Shown here: positions 47,356 to 56,921 of the stretch, in pieces
Layout: each line of letters starts with the position of its first letter
How positions within the stretch are numbered: the stretch's first letter is position 1
NCBI GenBank assembly: GCA_003220615.1
Contig: QHTB01000131.1
Span: 33,244 to 97,243 of the forward strand
DNA length: 64,000 bases
From: Candidatus Rokuibacteriota bacterium
Lineage (GTDB): Bacteria > Methylomirabilota > Methylomirabilia > Rokubacteriales > CSP1-6
Direction: 5' to 3'
Notes under the pieces: model-generated
Seen by the model: only the letters and a program-made list of their open reading frames with translations
What the model was told of the DNA's origin: nothing
Database searches by the model: none
Position numbers and translations under genes: made by a program

Positions 47356-47702
47356 TGCAGGGCAAGCGCCTGGACCGCGTGAACCAGCTCATCAAGGAGG
47401 AGATCTCGATGCTCCTGCAGCGGGAGCTCAAGGATCCCCGCCTGGGATTCGTTACCGTGACTGACGTGGAGACGTCGAAGGACCTCCGCCAGGCGAAGGT
47501 CTTCGTCTCCGTGCTCGGCGACGAGAGCAAGTGGGCGGGCTCGCTGACGGCGCTCGCCAGCGCCCGCGGCTTCATCCGGAACTGGCTTCGGCAGCACCTC
47601 GACCTCCGGGTGACGCCCGATCTCGACTTCCGTCCCGATCGTTCGATGGAGCACGCCGCCCGCATTCAGGAACTGCTCAAGCGGATCGATGCCAATCGCT
47701 GA
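47355..47702 (+). CDS. rbfA: Ribosome-binding factor A
   Basis: 115 residues. R-L-D-R-V-N-Q-L-I-K-E-E-I-S, L-K-D-P-R-L-G-F-V-T-V-T-D-V-E-T-S-x-D-L-x-x-A-K-V-F and D-R-S-M-E-H-A-A-R-I identify RbfA, a cold-shock 30S maturation factor. ATG 47355 overlaps the DUF503 stop. The last 14 nt overlap the DHH phosphoesterase gene, so the series is coupled. Confidence 0.95.
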   Translation: MQGKRLDRVNQLIKEEISMLLQRELKDPRLGFVTVTDVETSKDLRQAKVFVSVLGDESKWAGSLTALASARGFIRNWLRQHLDLRVTPDLDFRPDRSMEHAARIQELLKRIDANR

Positions 47703-48645
47703 CGCCGTCCTCGCACCCTTTCGCGGGCGGGGCCGGCGGGCCCTCATGCTCGGCCACGTCCACCCCGACGCAGACGTCCTGGGCACGCTCCTCGCGCTCG
47801 ATCTGGCCCTCGTCGACCGAGGGTGGTCGGTCGTCTCCGGGGGCCCGCATCCGGCGCCCGAGGTGCTGTCCTTCCTCCCCGGCATCGAGCGGTATCGACG
47901 GCTCGATGCGGTCACCGGACCGCTCGACGTCGTCGTCCTCACCGACTGCCCGAACCCGGGGCGCACCGAAGGCTTGATCGATCAGGCCCGGGCGACCGGC
48001 GCGACGATCGTCAACGTCGATCATCACCACGACAACCGCCGGTACGGCGACGTCAACTGGGTCGAGCCCGCGGCCGCCGCCACCGGCGAGATGGTCTACG
48101 AGCTGCTGGTCGCGCTGGGCGCGAAGATCACGCCGGCCATCGCGATGAACCTGTTCACGGCCATCCACATGGATACCGGCTCGTTCCGCTACTCGAACGT
48201 GACGCCAGAGACGTTCCGGATCGCCGCCGCGCTGGTCTCCGCTGGCGCCGATCCCTATCGCGTGTCCAACGCGCTCTACGAGCGCCGTCCGCGCCAGGCG
48301 CTGGGCTGGCTGGGCGCGGCGCTTTCGCGGGTGGAGGTGAGCACGGACGGACGGATCGCCTGGCTGGCCCTGCCGGCCGGGCTCGTGCCCGAGGCATTCG
48401 TGGAGGCCGAGGACCTCGTGAACTATCCGCGCTCGGTCGAGTCCGTCCGCGTCGCCTGTCTCCTGCGTGAGCGGGACGGCCAGGTGAAGGTCAGCCTGCG
48501 CGGCAAGGGTGAGGTCGACGTCAGCGCCATCGCCGCGACGTTCGGCGGCGGCGGTCACCGGAACGCCGCGGGCTTCACGATGGCGGGGCCGCTCGCGGCC
48601 GCGACTCAGTCCGTGCTCGTCGCCGTCCGCTCCGCCATCGAGTGA
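47689..48645 (+). CDS. DHH-family phosphoesterase, NrnA-like
   Basis: 318 residues. H-V-H-P-D-A-D-V-L-G-T (motif I, usually HxNPDGD), T-D-C-P-N-P-G-R, DHH motif in V-D-H-H-H-D-N, H-M-D-T-G-S-F-R-Y and the DHHA1 G-G-G-G-H-R-N-A-A-G-F at the C-terminus. NrnA degrades nanoRNA and dephosphorylates pAp. Manganese ligands are all present; the motif I Gly to Ala change is minor. It overlaps rbfA by 14 nt and truB by 4 nt, the common arrangement. Confidence 0.9.
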   Translation: MPIADAVLAPFRGRGRRALMLGHVHPDADVLGTLLALDLALVDRGWSVVSGGPHPAPEVLSFLPGIERYRRLDAVTGPLDVVVLTDCPNPGRTEGLIDQARATGATIVNVDHHHDNRRYGDVNWVEPAAAATGEMVYELLVALGAKITPAIAMNLFTAIHMDTGSFRYSNVTPETFRIAAALVSAGADPYRVSNALYERRPRQALGWLGAALSRVEVSTDGRIAWLALPAGLVPEAFVEAEDLVNYPRSVESVRVACLLRERDGQVKVSLRGKGEVDVSAIAATFGGGGHRNAAGFTMAGPLAAATQSVLVAVRSAIE

Positions 48646-49559
48646 ACCCGCTCGTCTCGGGCATCCTGCCGATCGACAAGGTCGCCGGCGTCACGTCGCA
48701 CGACGTCGTCGCGCTCGTTCGCCGCCACCTGCAGGCGGATCGCGTGGGCCACGCTGGCACCCTCGATCCCGCCGCCGTCGGTGTCCTGCTGATCCTGATC
48801 GGCGAAGCGACGAAGTTGATGCCGTACGTGAGCGACCAGACGAAGGAGTACGTGGTCACCGTCCGTTTCGGAGTCACGACCGACACGCAGGATCTCGAGG
48901 GCCGTCGCCTCTCGGAGGTCGCGGTTCCCCCGTTCACCGTCGGCGACATCGATCGGCTGGCGAAGCGATTCGTCGGTCGGATCCGTCAGGTGCCGCCGAT
49001 GTACTCGGCGGTTCACCACCAGGGCCGGCGCCTCTACGAGATCGCTCGCGAAGGCCGCGAGGTGGCGCGGGAGCCGCGCGAGGTCGTCGTCCACTCGATC
49101 GTGGTCGAGGCCGTCGAGCCGCCGGTGGCTCGGCTGCGTGTCGTCTGCGGCAAGGGGACGTACGTCCGTGCGGTCGCGGCCGACATCGGCGAGGCGTTCG
49201 GCTGCGGGGGTGTCGTCGAGCGGATCGAGCGCGTCAGGGTCGGAGCATTTCGACGAGACGCGGCCGTCTCGTCGGCGGACATCGCGGAGATCCCGCCGCC
49301 CACGCTGTGGTCCCGGGTAATGCCCCCGGAGTCCGGGTTGTCGGGTTGGAGCGTGGTCGATCTCGATGCCGCCGGCGCCCGGCAGTTCGTCAACGGCCAG
49401 CCGGCGGCCACCGATCGAGCGGAATCGTCGCCGATCCTGGTCCGAGTTCACGAGAGCGGTGGTCCGCTGCTGGGCGTGGGTGAGCTGGCGTGCGGGTCCG
49501 TGAAACCGGTGCGGGTTCTTCATGCGGATCGTCCAGGGGCTCGAGTCCTACCCGCCTGA
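48642..49559 (+). CDS. truB: tRNA pseudouridine(55) synthase
   Basis: 305 residues. Catalytic Asp42 in G-H-A-G-T-L-D-P-A-A-V-G-V-L, S-G-I-L-P-I-D-K start, K-E-Y, Q-V-P-P-M-Y-S-A-V and C-G-K-G-T-Y-V-R identify TruB. It makes psi55 in the T-loop of tRNAs. GTG 48642 overlaps the previous stop by 4 nt. A C-terminal PUA-like part (about 235-300) follows. Its 3' end overlaps ribF by 38 nt, an unusually long overlap for this cluster. Confidence 0.95.
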   Translation: MNPLVSGILPIDKVAGVTSHDVVALVRRHLQADRVGHAGTLDPAAVGVLLILIGEATKLMPYVSDQTKEYVVTVRFGVTTDTQDLEGRRLSEVAVPPFTVGDIDRLAKRFVGRIRQVPPMYSAVHHQGRRLYEIAREGREVAREPREVVVHSIVVEAVEPPVARLRVVCGKGTYVRAVAADIGEAFGCGGVVERIERVRVGAFRRDAAVSSADIAEIPPPTLWSRVMPPESGLSGWSVVDLDAAGARQFVNGQPAATDRAESSPILVRVHESGGPLLGVGELACGSVKPVRVLHADRPGARVLPA

Positions 49560-50448
49560 CGCAGGACCGGCGGTCGTCGCCCTCGGTGTCTTCGACGGCG
49601 TGCACCTCGGACACCGTGAGATCCTCGGCGCCGCGGTCACTCGCGCGCGCGAGGGCGGCATGGTCGCCGTCGCGTGCACGTTCGAGCCTCATCCGATGGA
49701 GGTCCTTCAGCCGGGACGCGCCCCGGCGCCGATCGCCACCCTGGACGAGCGGCTCGAGCTGATCGGAGCAACCGGGGCCGACACCACGGTCGTGCTGCCG
49801 TTCACCCGCGCGCTGGCGGCCATCGAGCCCGAGACGTTCGTGAAGGACGTCGTGCTGCAGCGGTTGCGAGCCCGCGAGATCGTCGTCGGCTTCAACCACA
49901 CGTTCGGACGCGGCGCCCGCGGCAACGCGCGGCTCCTGGAGGACCTGGCCCGCCAGCTCGGGTTTCGCGTGGATGTCGTGCCTCCGCGGATCGTCGATGG
50001 CGTCCCCGTTTCATCCTCAGAGATTCGTGAGGCGCTGCGCCTCGGTGATGTCGAGCGCGCCGGGCGGTACCTCGGACGGCCGTACGCCATCAAGGGCACG
50101 GTCGAGTCAGGAGCCGGTCGAGGGCGGACCCTGGGGTTTCCCACGGCGAACATTCGTCCCGACCGTCCACTGTTGATCGCCACCGGCGTCTACGCCGGTA
50201 GGGTCGAGGCCGAGGGGGTCCGTCACGGGGCGGTCGTCAACGTCGGAGTTCGTCCGACCTTTGGTGAGAGCCAGCTGGTGGTCGAGGCCCATCTCCTCGA
50301 TTTCACAGGCAGCTTGTACGACCTGTCGGTACGTCTGGCCTTCATCGGCCGGGTTCGCGAGGAGCGGAAGTTCCCCGGTGTCGACGCCCTCCGCCGGCAG
50401 ATCACCGAGGACGTGGAGACGGCCCGCAAGCGGCTGGCCGGAGGTTAA
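49522..50448 (+). CDS. ribF: Bifunctional riboflavin kinase/FAD synthetase
   Basis: 308 residues. N-terminal nucleotidyltransferase G-V-F-D-G-V-H-L-G-H, F-E-P-H-P and V-S-S-S-E-I-R; C-terminal riboflavin kinase G-R-T-L-G-F-P-T-A-N-I, G-V-Y-A-G and V-x-x-G-x-R-P-T-F-G. It makes FMN and FAD. ATG 49522 lies within the 3' end of truB (38 nt overlap), and M-R-I-V-Q-G-L is a normal family start. A new promoter follows its stop. Confidence 0.95.
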   Translation: MRIVQGLESYPPDAGPAVVALGVFDGVHLGHREILGAAVTRAREGGMVAVACTFEPHPMEVLQPGRAPAPIATLDERLELIGATGADTTVVLPFTRALAAIEPETFVKDVVLQRLRAREIVVGFNHTFGRGARGNARLLEDLARQLGFRVDVVPPRIVDGVPVSSSEIREALRLGDVERAGRYLGRPYAIKGTVESGAGRGRTLGFPTANIRPDRPLLIATGVYAGRVEAEGVRHGAVVNVGVRPTFGESQLVVEAHLLDFTGSLYDLSVRLAFIGRVREERKFPGVDALRRQITEDVETARKRLAGG

Positions 50449-50449
50449 C

Positions 50450-50478
50450 TTTACTTAGCGGGGTGCCGGTGGTACCAT
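50450..50478 (+). promoter_or_regulatory. Promoter of rpsO-pnp
   Basis: TTTACT (50450-50455), 17 bp spacer, TACCAT (50473-50478), overlapping the end of ribF by nothing and leaving about 80 nt of leader before rpsO. The only AT-rich gap in this stretch. Confidence 0.6.
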
Positions 50479-50520
50479 CGCTCCGTAATTAGCAGCAAAA
50501 CAAGGCGTTTTGAACCCGTT

Positions 50521-50543
50521 CAGGTGGAGCCTGGGCTCCCCTG
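50521..50543 (+). promoter_or_regulatory. Leader hairpin before rpsO, candidate S15 autoregulatory element
   Basis: CAGG-t-GGAGC-CTGG-GCTCC-CCTG: nine paired bases with one bulge and a 4 nt loop, ending 12 bp before the GGAGG of rpsO. S15 is known to repress its own mRNA through leader structures in several phyla, each with a different fold. Position and stability fit; recognition by S15 is inferred only. Confidence 0.4.
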
Positions 50544-50564
50544 AGCGTGGCGATTGGAGGCTCC

Positions 50565-50834
50565 ATGCCGCTGGCCATCGAAAAGAAGAAAACCCTCATT
50601 CAGCAGTATCGCGTCCACGATGGAGACACGGGGTCTCCCGAGGTGCAGATCGCGCTCCTCACCGAGCGGGTCAACAGCCTGACCGAGCACTTCAAGCAGC
50701 ACACCAAGGACCACCATTCGCGACGCGGTCTGCTGATGCTGATCGGCAAGCGGCGGAGTCTGATCGAGTACCTGCGCAAGAAGGACACCGAGCGGTACCG
50801 GGCGATCATCGAGAAGCTCGGGATTCGCCGGTGA
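50565..50834 (+). CDS. rpsO: 30S ribosomal protein S15
   Basis: 89 residues, standard length. [36 protein letters not shown] are universal in S15. GGAGG lies 5 bp before ATG 50565; ATG 50547 is upstream of this site and rejected. S15 is a primary binder of 16S rRNA. It is followed by pnp, the widely conserved rpsO-pnp pair. Confidence 0.97.
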   Translation: MPLAIEKKKTLIQQYRVHDGDTGSPEVQIALLTERVNSLTEHFKQHTKDHHSRRGLLMLIGKRRSLIEYLRKKDTERYRAIIEKLGIRR

Positions 50835-50890
50835 GCGGATCCGACAATAATAACTGGTTGGTCCTCGGACGGCACAACTCCGGGGGCCCA

Positions 50891-50910
50891 GGAGCGGCCA
50901 CGCCCGCTCC
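50891..50910 (+). promoter_or_regulatory. Hairpin in rpsO-pnp intercistronic region
   Basis: Perfect 7 bp stem GGAGCGG/CCGCTCC with a 6 nt loop and no T-run, in the 124 bp gap. In other bacteria an RNase III-processed stem in this place controls pnp expression; here it is a candidate processing or stabilising structure. Confidence 0.4.
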
Positions 50911-50958
50911 ACACGGCGTTCGCCGGACACCGGCCGATACGCGAGGACAAAAGCCCGT

Positions 50959-53095
<2,137 letters not shown>

Positions 53096-53103
<8 letters not shown>

Positions 53104-54361
53104 AGAGTATCGGAAAAGCGTTCTGCCGAACGGCATCCGCGTCATCACCGAGCGGATGCCTCACGTTCGGTCCGTCGCGGTCGGGGTGTGGGTGGAGACG
53201 GGTTCCCGCCACGAGCCGGCCGAGCGGGGCGGCATGTCCCACCTCATCGAGCACCTCGTCTTCAAGGGCACCGCGACCCGGAGCGCCGAGGCCATCGCGC
53301 GCACGATGGACTCGGTGGGCGGCCAGATGGACGCCTTCACCACCAAGGAGCACACCTGCTTCTACGTGCAGGTGCTCGACGAGCACCTGCCGATGGCCGT
53401 CGACCTCCTCACGGACATCCTCCTGCAGCCGCTCTTCGACGCCGAGGAGCTCGAGCGCGAGAAGTCGGTCGTGCTGCAGGAGATCAAGATGGTGGAGGAC
53501 ACGCCCGACGACCTGATCCATGACCTCTTCGCCGCGCAGGTCTGGGAAGGTCACCCGCTCGGCCGGCCCATCCTGGGGACCCGGCAGGCCGTGCAGGAAT
53601 ATGGGCGCGACGCCGTCCACGGCCACTTCGTGGAGGCCTACACGCCGCCCCGGATCATCATCGCGGTGGCCGGGAACGTGACCCACGAGCGGGCGATCGA
53701 GCTCTTCGGCGCCGGCTTCAACGGCTTCTCCCGGCAGTCGATCGACTCCACCGACCCGGCGCCGGCGCTGAAGCCCGGGGTCAACATCGTCCACAAGGAG
53801 CTCGAGCAGGTGCACCTGGTCATGGGCTTCCCCGGGCTCAGCCACGTGGCGCCCGAGCGTTACGCCCTGTTCCTGCTCAACGACGTCATCGGCGGCAGCA
53901 TGTCCTCGCGGCTGTTCCAGGAAATCCGGGAGCGCCAGGGCCTGGTCTACTCGATCCACTCCGGCGTGCAGGCCTTCCGCGACACCGGCGTTCTCTACGT
54001 CTACGCCGCCACGGACGCCGGCAACTTCTCCAAGGTGCTGAAGTCGACGCTCAAGGAGATCCGCGATCTGAAGAAGAACGGCGTGTCAGCCGACGACCTC
54101 AAGCGGTCGAAGGATCACCTCAAGGGCAGCCTCATGCTGTCGCTCGAGTCCACGTCGAGCCGCATGAACCGGTTGGCCAAGCACGAGATGCACCTCGGCT
54201 CGTTCCTGACCATGGATCAGATGATCCAGGCCATCGAACGCGTCAAGCACGAGGAGGTCCAGGCCCTCGTCAGCGAGCTGATCGATGAGGACCGGCTGGC
54301 GCTGACGACCTACGGCCCGCTCGACCGCCGGAACCTGCCCCGCGAGCTCCTCCGGCACTAG
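53096..54361 (+). CDS. M16-family zinc peptidase
   Basis: 421 residues. Inverted zinc motif H-L-I-E-H near residue 50 with the distal Glu in E-E-L-E-R-E-K-S-V-V-L-Q-E-I, the pitrilysin/processing peptidase pattern; the C-terminal inactive domain has R-x-x-Q-G-L-V-Y-S-I. Homologues (YmxG/MlpA) follow pnp in Bacillus and others. Natural substrates are not established. GTG 53096 overlaps pnp. Its 3' 92 nt are antisense to the end of the minus-strand cyclase gene. Confidence 0.92.
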
Positions 54362-55214
54362 CCGGACTCTTAAGCTTCGACTTCGTCCCGACCGCCTCCT
54401 GCACTTCCTCCACGCTGAGGGGGCCCACGTCGAGGAAGGCGATGATGCGGCACGGGCACGCCTCGCCGCCCTCGAACTTCCACGGAAACGCGCCGATGAT
54501 GCAGCGCGTGTTGAGCACCTTCTCGATGTCGCCGCCGACGTTCTCGGCGTGGATGCAGCCCTCGGGGAAGGCGAGGTAGTGCATGGGGAAGATTTCTTCC
54601 TTCACCAGCCGCCCGCTCTTGTGGTGGCGATACTCGTACTCGCCGAAGAAGTCACGCACGGACCGGCCCATCGTCTCCTCGAAGCGCTGGGCGAGGTCGG
54701 GCCGCATGTACCGGATGGTCGTGTTCATCGGATGATCGCCGGAGCCGGCGTCGATACCCCACCACGAGATCGCCATGTCGTGCATCCACTGGGCGAGCTC
54801 GCGGGTGCCGCCGGGATGCAGGCAGAAGTACCGGGTGAGGTCCTGCTGTGGCTTGCCTTCGTAATAGCGGTGGTAGCCGGTGTGCAGGATCACGATGTCA
54901 CCGCGCTTGACCTCCATGCGGTCGGTGATGTGCTTGGGCGTGATGATGCTCCAGTCGTCGACCACGTCCGAGATGTCGACGATCACGCCCTCGTGCACCA
55001 GCTTGGTCAGGGGGAGCGACGCCATGTCGCCGGCGCCGTCGGCGGCGTGCATCGGCCCGTCGAGGTGCGTCCCCACGTGCAGCGACGTCTCCACCCGCTG
55101 GGACACGATGCGGTTCGTCTGCAGTGTCTGCGTGTAGTAGATCTTGGAGCCGGGATAGCCGACCCACCCGGGCGTGTGCATGTTCCAGGGATGCGAGAGA
55201 TCGACGAGTCTCAT
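54270..55214 (-). CDS. Cyclase-family metal-dependent hydrolase (kynurenine formamidase-like)
   Basis: 314 residues. The metal site H-V-G-T-H-L-D-G-P-M-H near residue 47 is the complete HxGTHxDxPxH of the cyclase family, followed by a downstream F-P-E-G-C-I-H-A-E-N segment. The family hydrolyses amide or ester bonds in aromatic or cyclic substrates. The last 45 residues are low complexity and read antisense to the end of the M16 gene, because no stop occurs until 54272-54270. ATG 55214 overlaps the GntR stop (ATGA), so the two are coupled; the GntR probably controls this gene. Confidence 0.88.
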   Translation of the reverse strand: MRLVDLSHPWNMHTPGWVGYPGSKIYYTQTLQTNRIVSQRVETSLHVGTHLDGPMHAADGAGDMASLPLTKLVHEGVIVDISDVVDDWSIITPKHITDRMEVKRGDIVILHTGYHRYYEGKPQQDLTRYFCLHPGGTRELAQWMHDMAISWWGIDAGSGDHPMNTTIRYMRPDLAQRFEETMGRSVRDFFGEYEYRHHKSGRLVKEEIFPMHYLAFPEGCIHAENVGGDIEKVLNTRCIIGAFPWKFEGGEACPCRIIAFLDVGPLSVEEVQEAVGTKSKLKSPASAGGARGAGSGGRAGRRSSAPAGPHRSAR

Positions 55215-55873
55215 TCCGTCCTCACCATGGCTTTGAGCACGGCCTCTTTGAGATTGGTGATGTGGGCGGCGACCAGGGCCGCGCCCTGCTCGAGCTTGCC
55301 GTGCTCGAGCGCGTCGATGATTGCCTCGTGCTCGGCCTGGGAGCGTTCCGGCTGCCCGGGCGATCCGATGATCGAGATCTGGTAACGGCGGAGCGAGATC
55401 TTCAGCTCTTCGTGGAGTCGGGTGAGCTGACGGTTGCCGGCGAGCGCGACGAGGCCGTCGTGGAACCGCAGCGAGGCGCGATGCCACGCCTCGAAGGCGT
55501 TCGTCGCCAGCGCTTTCCGCGCCTCGTCCACGGGCGCGCGCAGCGGGGCGATCACGTCGGCGGTGATCCGGTGCCCGTCGCGGCGAAGGCCGTGACTCTC
55601 GATCATGAGTCGGAGGTCGAAGATTTCCTGGAGATCGTCGTCACCCACCGGGCGCACGTGGGCCCCCCGGTGAGGCTCGAGCGTCAGCAGACCCTCCGAC
55701 TCGAGGACGCGGATCGCCTCGCGGACCGGGGAGCGGCTGAGCCCGAGGTCGCGCGTCAGCTTCGACTCGTTGACGCGCTCGCCGGGAGCGAGCTCGCCCT
55801 TGATGATCGCCTCGCGCAGGTGGCGCGCGATCTCCGTCGCCAGCGTCGTTGGCTTCTGGAAGCGTTCTTTCAT
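55211..55873 (-). CDS. GntR-family (FCD subfamily) transcriptional regulator
   Basis: 220 residues. N-terminal winged helix G-E-L-A-P-G-E-R-V-N-E-S-K-L-T-R-D-L-G-L-S-R-S-P-V-R-E-A-I-R-V-L, followed by the all-helical FCD ligand domain with metal-ligand-like D-L-R-L-M-I-E, H-D-G-L, H-E-A-I-I-D-A-L. FCD members sense carboxylates and usually repress catabolic operons. ATG 55873 is the start. It is divergent from an SDR/transport operon with palindromic operator between (see 55930). Confidence 0.92.
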   Translation of the reverse strand: MKERFQKPTTLATEIARHLREAIIKGELAPGERVNESKLTRDLGLSRSPVREAIRVLESEGLLTLEPHRGAHVRPVGDDDLQEIFDLRLMIESHGLRRDGHRITADVIAPLRAPVDEARKALATNAFEAWHRASLRFHDGLVALAGNRQLTRLHEELKISLRRYQISIIGSPGQPERSQAEHEAIIDALEHGKLEQGAALVAAHITNLKEAVLKAMVRTE

Positions 55874-55916
55874 CGCGTCTCCGCGGCGATTGCGTGGCTC
55901 CCTGCTGCGCGGCGGG

Positions 55917-55945
55917 ATGATAGGGCGTTGACAATCGATTGTCGA
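55917..55945 (-). promoter_or_regulatory. Minus-strand promoter for gntR-cyclase
   Basis: Read on the minus strand: TCGACA (55945-55940), 17 bp, TATCAT (55922-55917). Both boxes score well and the spacer contains the palindrome, as expected for autoregulation. Confidence 0.55.
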
Positions 55946-55956
55946 TTGTTTAGTTT
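55928..55956 (+). promoter_or_regulatory. Plus-strand promoter for the SDR/ABC/Tct operon
   Basis: Perfect TTGACA at 55928-55933. The -10 is weaker: TAGTTT (55951-55956, 17 bp) or TTTAGT (55949, 15 bp). It overlaps the operator. Confidence 0.5.
55930..55943. promoter_or_regulatory. Palindromic operator candidate for the GntR/FCD regulator
   Basis: GACAATCGATTGTC is a perfect 14 bp palindrome, followed at once by a further GATTGT half. It overlaps both divergent promoters, the classic layout for a repressor of both directions. Confidence 0.6.
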
Positions 55957-56052
55957 CGCGAGCAATTCCGATTCTCCGCGTTCGCGCCAGCCCGCCGGCG
56001 TGCCTCCGCGACGTGTGTGTGCGGGCGGCGGCCTCGACAAAGGAGCGCACCG

Positions 56053-56847
56053 ATGGATCTCGGTTTGAAAGGCAAGGTGGCGCTGGTCACCGGCGGCAGC
56101 AAAGGTATCGGCAAGGCGGTGGCGCGCGGCCTCGCCGAGGAAGGGGCGCGCGTCGCCATCTGCGCCCGCACCCAGCGCGAGCTCGAGGCGGCGGCCGCCG
56201 AGCTCGGCAAGGTCACCGGCGCCGAAGTGTTCGCCGTGGCCGGCGATCTCACCCGCGAGTCCGACGTGAAGAAGATCGTCGACGCGACGGTCGGCCGGCT
56301 CCAGCGCATCGACATCCTCATCAACAACGCGGGCGCGGCGCCCGGTGGTCTGCTGATGGACCTCAGCGAGGAGGACTGGCAGACGGCGCTCCAGCTCAAG
56401 TTCATGGGCTACGTGCGCTGCATGAAGGCCGTCATCCCCCACATGCTCAAGCAAGGGGGCGGCCGCATCGTGAACATCATCGGCAACGACGGCGTGAAGC
56501 CCATCGGCATCGAGCTCACGCCGAGCGCGGCCAACGCCGCCGATCTCGCCGTGACCGTCGCGCTGGCCGAGCAGTACGGCAAGTACAACATCTGCATCAA
56601 CGCCGTCAATCCGGGCCCGGTGGCCACCGAGCGGTGGGATTATCTGATCGGCGGGATCGCCAAGGTCCGCAAGATCAGCGTCGACGAAGCGCAGAAGCGG
56701 GCCGAGCGCAGCATCCCGCTCGGCCGGATCTGCACGCCCGAGGAGGTGGCCAACGTGGCCATCTTCGTGGCCTCCGAGCGGGCGAGCTTCATGAACGGCG
56801 CGCTCATCACGCTGGACGGTGGTCAGCGCAAGGCGCTGCTCGATTGA
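56053..56847 (+). CDS. SDR-family protein lacking the YxxxK catalytic motif
   Basis: 264 residues. N-terminal dinucleotide motif T-G-G-S-K-G-I-G and N-N-A-G are intact, and the C-terminal G-A-L-I-T-L-D-G-G-Q matches FabG-like enzymes. Where YxxxK is expected the protein has Pro157-S-A-A-Asn161 (TPSAANAADL), and the catalytic Ser position reads Gly144. It may bind NAD(P) without normal reductase chemistry, or use another mechanism. AGGAG 7 bp before ATG 56053. First gene downstream of the GntR-controlled promoter. Confidence 0.85.
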   Translation: MDLGLKGKVALVTGGSKGIGKAVARGLAEEGARVAICARTQRELEAAAAELGKVTGAEVFAVAGDLTRESDVKKIVDATVGRLQRIDILINNAGAAPGGLLMDLSEEDWQTALQLKFMGYVRCMKAVIPHMLKQGGGRIVNIIGNDGVKPIGIELTPSAANAADLAVTVALAEQYGKYNICINAVNPGPVATERWDYLIGGIAKVRKISVDEAQKRAERSIPLGRICTPEEVANVAIFVASERASFMNGALITLDGGQRKALLD

Positions 56848-56852
56848 TCTGG

Positions 56853-56882
56853 ATTGGGGGGAGCGCCGCCGCTCCCCCCAAT
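56853..56882 (+). terminator. Strong GC-rich hairpin after the SDR gene
   Basis: Perfect 13 bp stem ATTGGGGGGAGCG/CGCTCCCCCCAAT with a CCGC loop, starting 5 nt after the stop. There is no T-run, so it may be a partial terminator or an RNA-stabilising element that sets SDR and transporter expression apart. G-rich stem resembles those at 4498 and 18599. Confidence 0.55.
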
Positions 56883-56921
56883 GCCCCCCAGCGTGAACGT
56901 GCGAGAGAGCGGGAGAAGACG

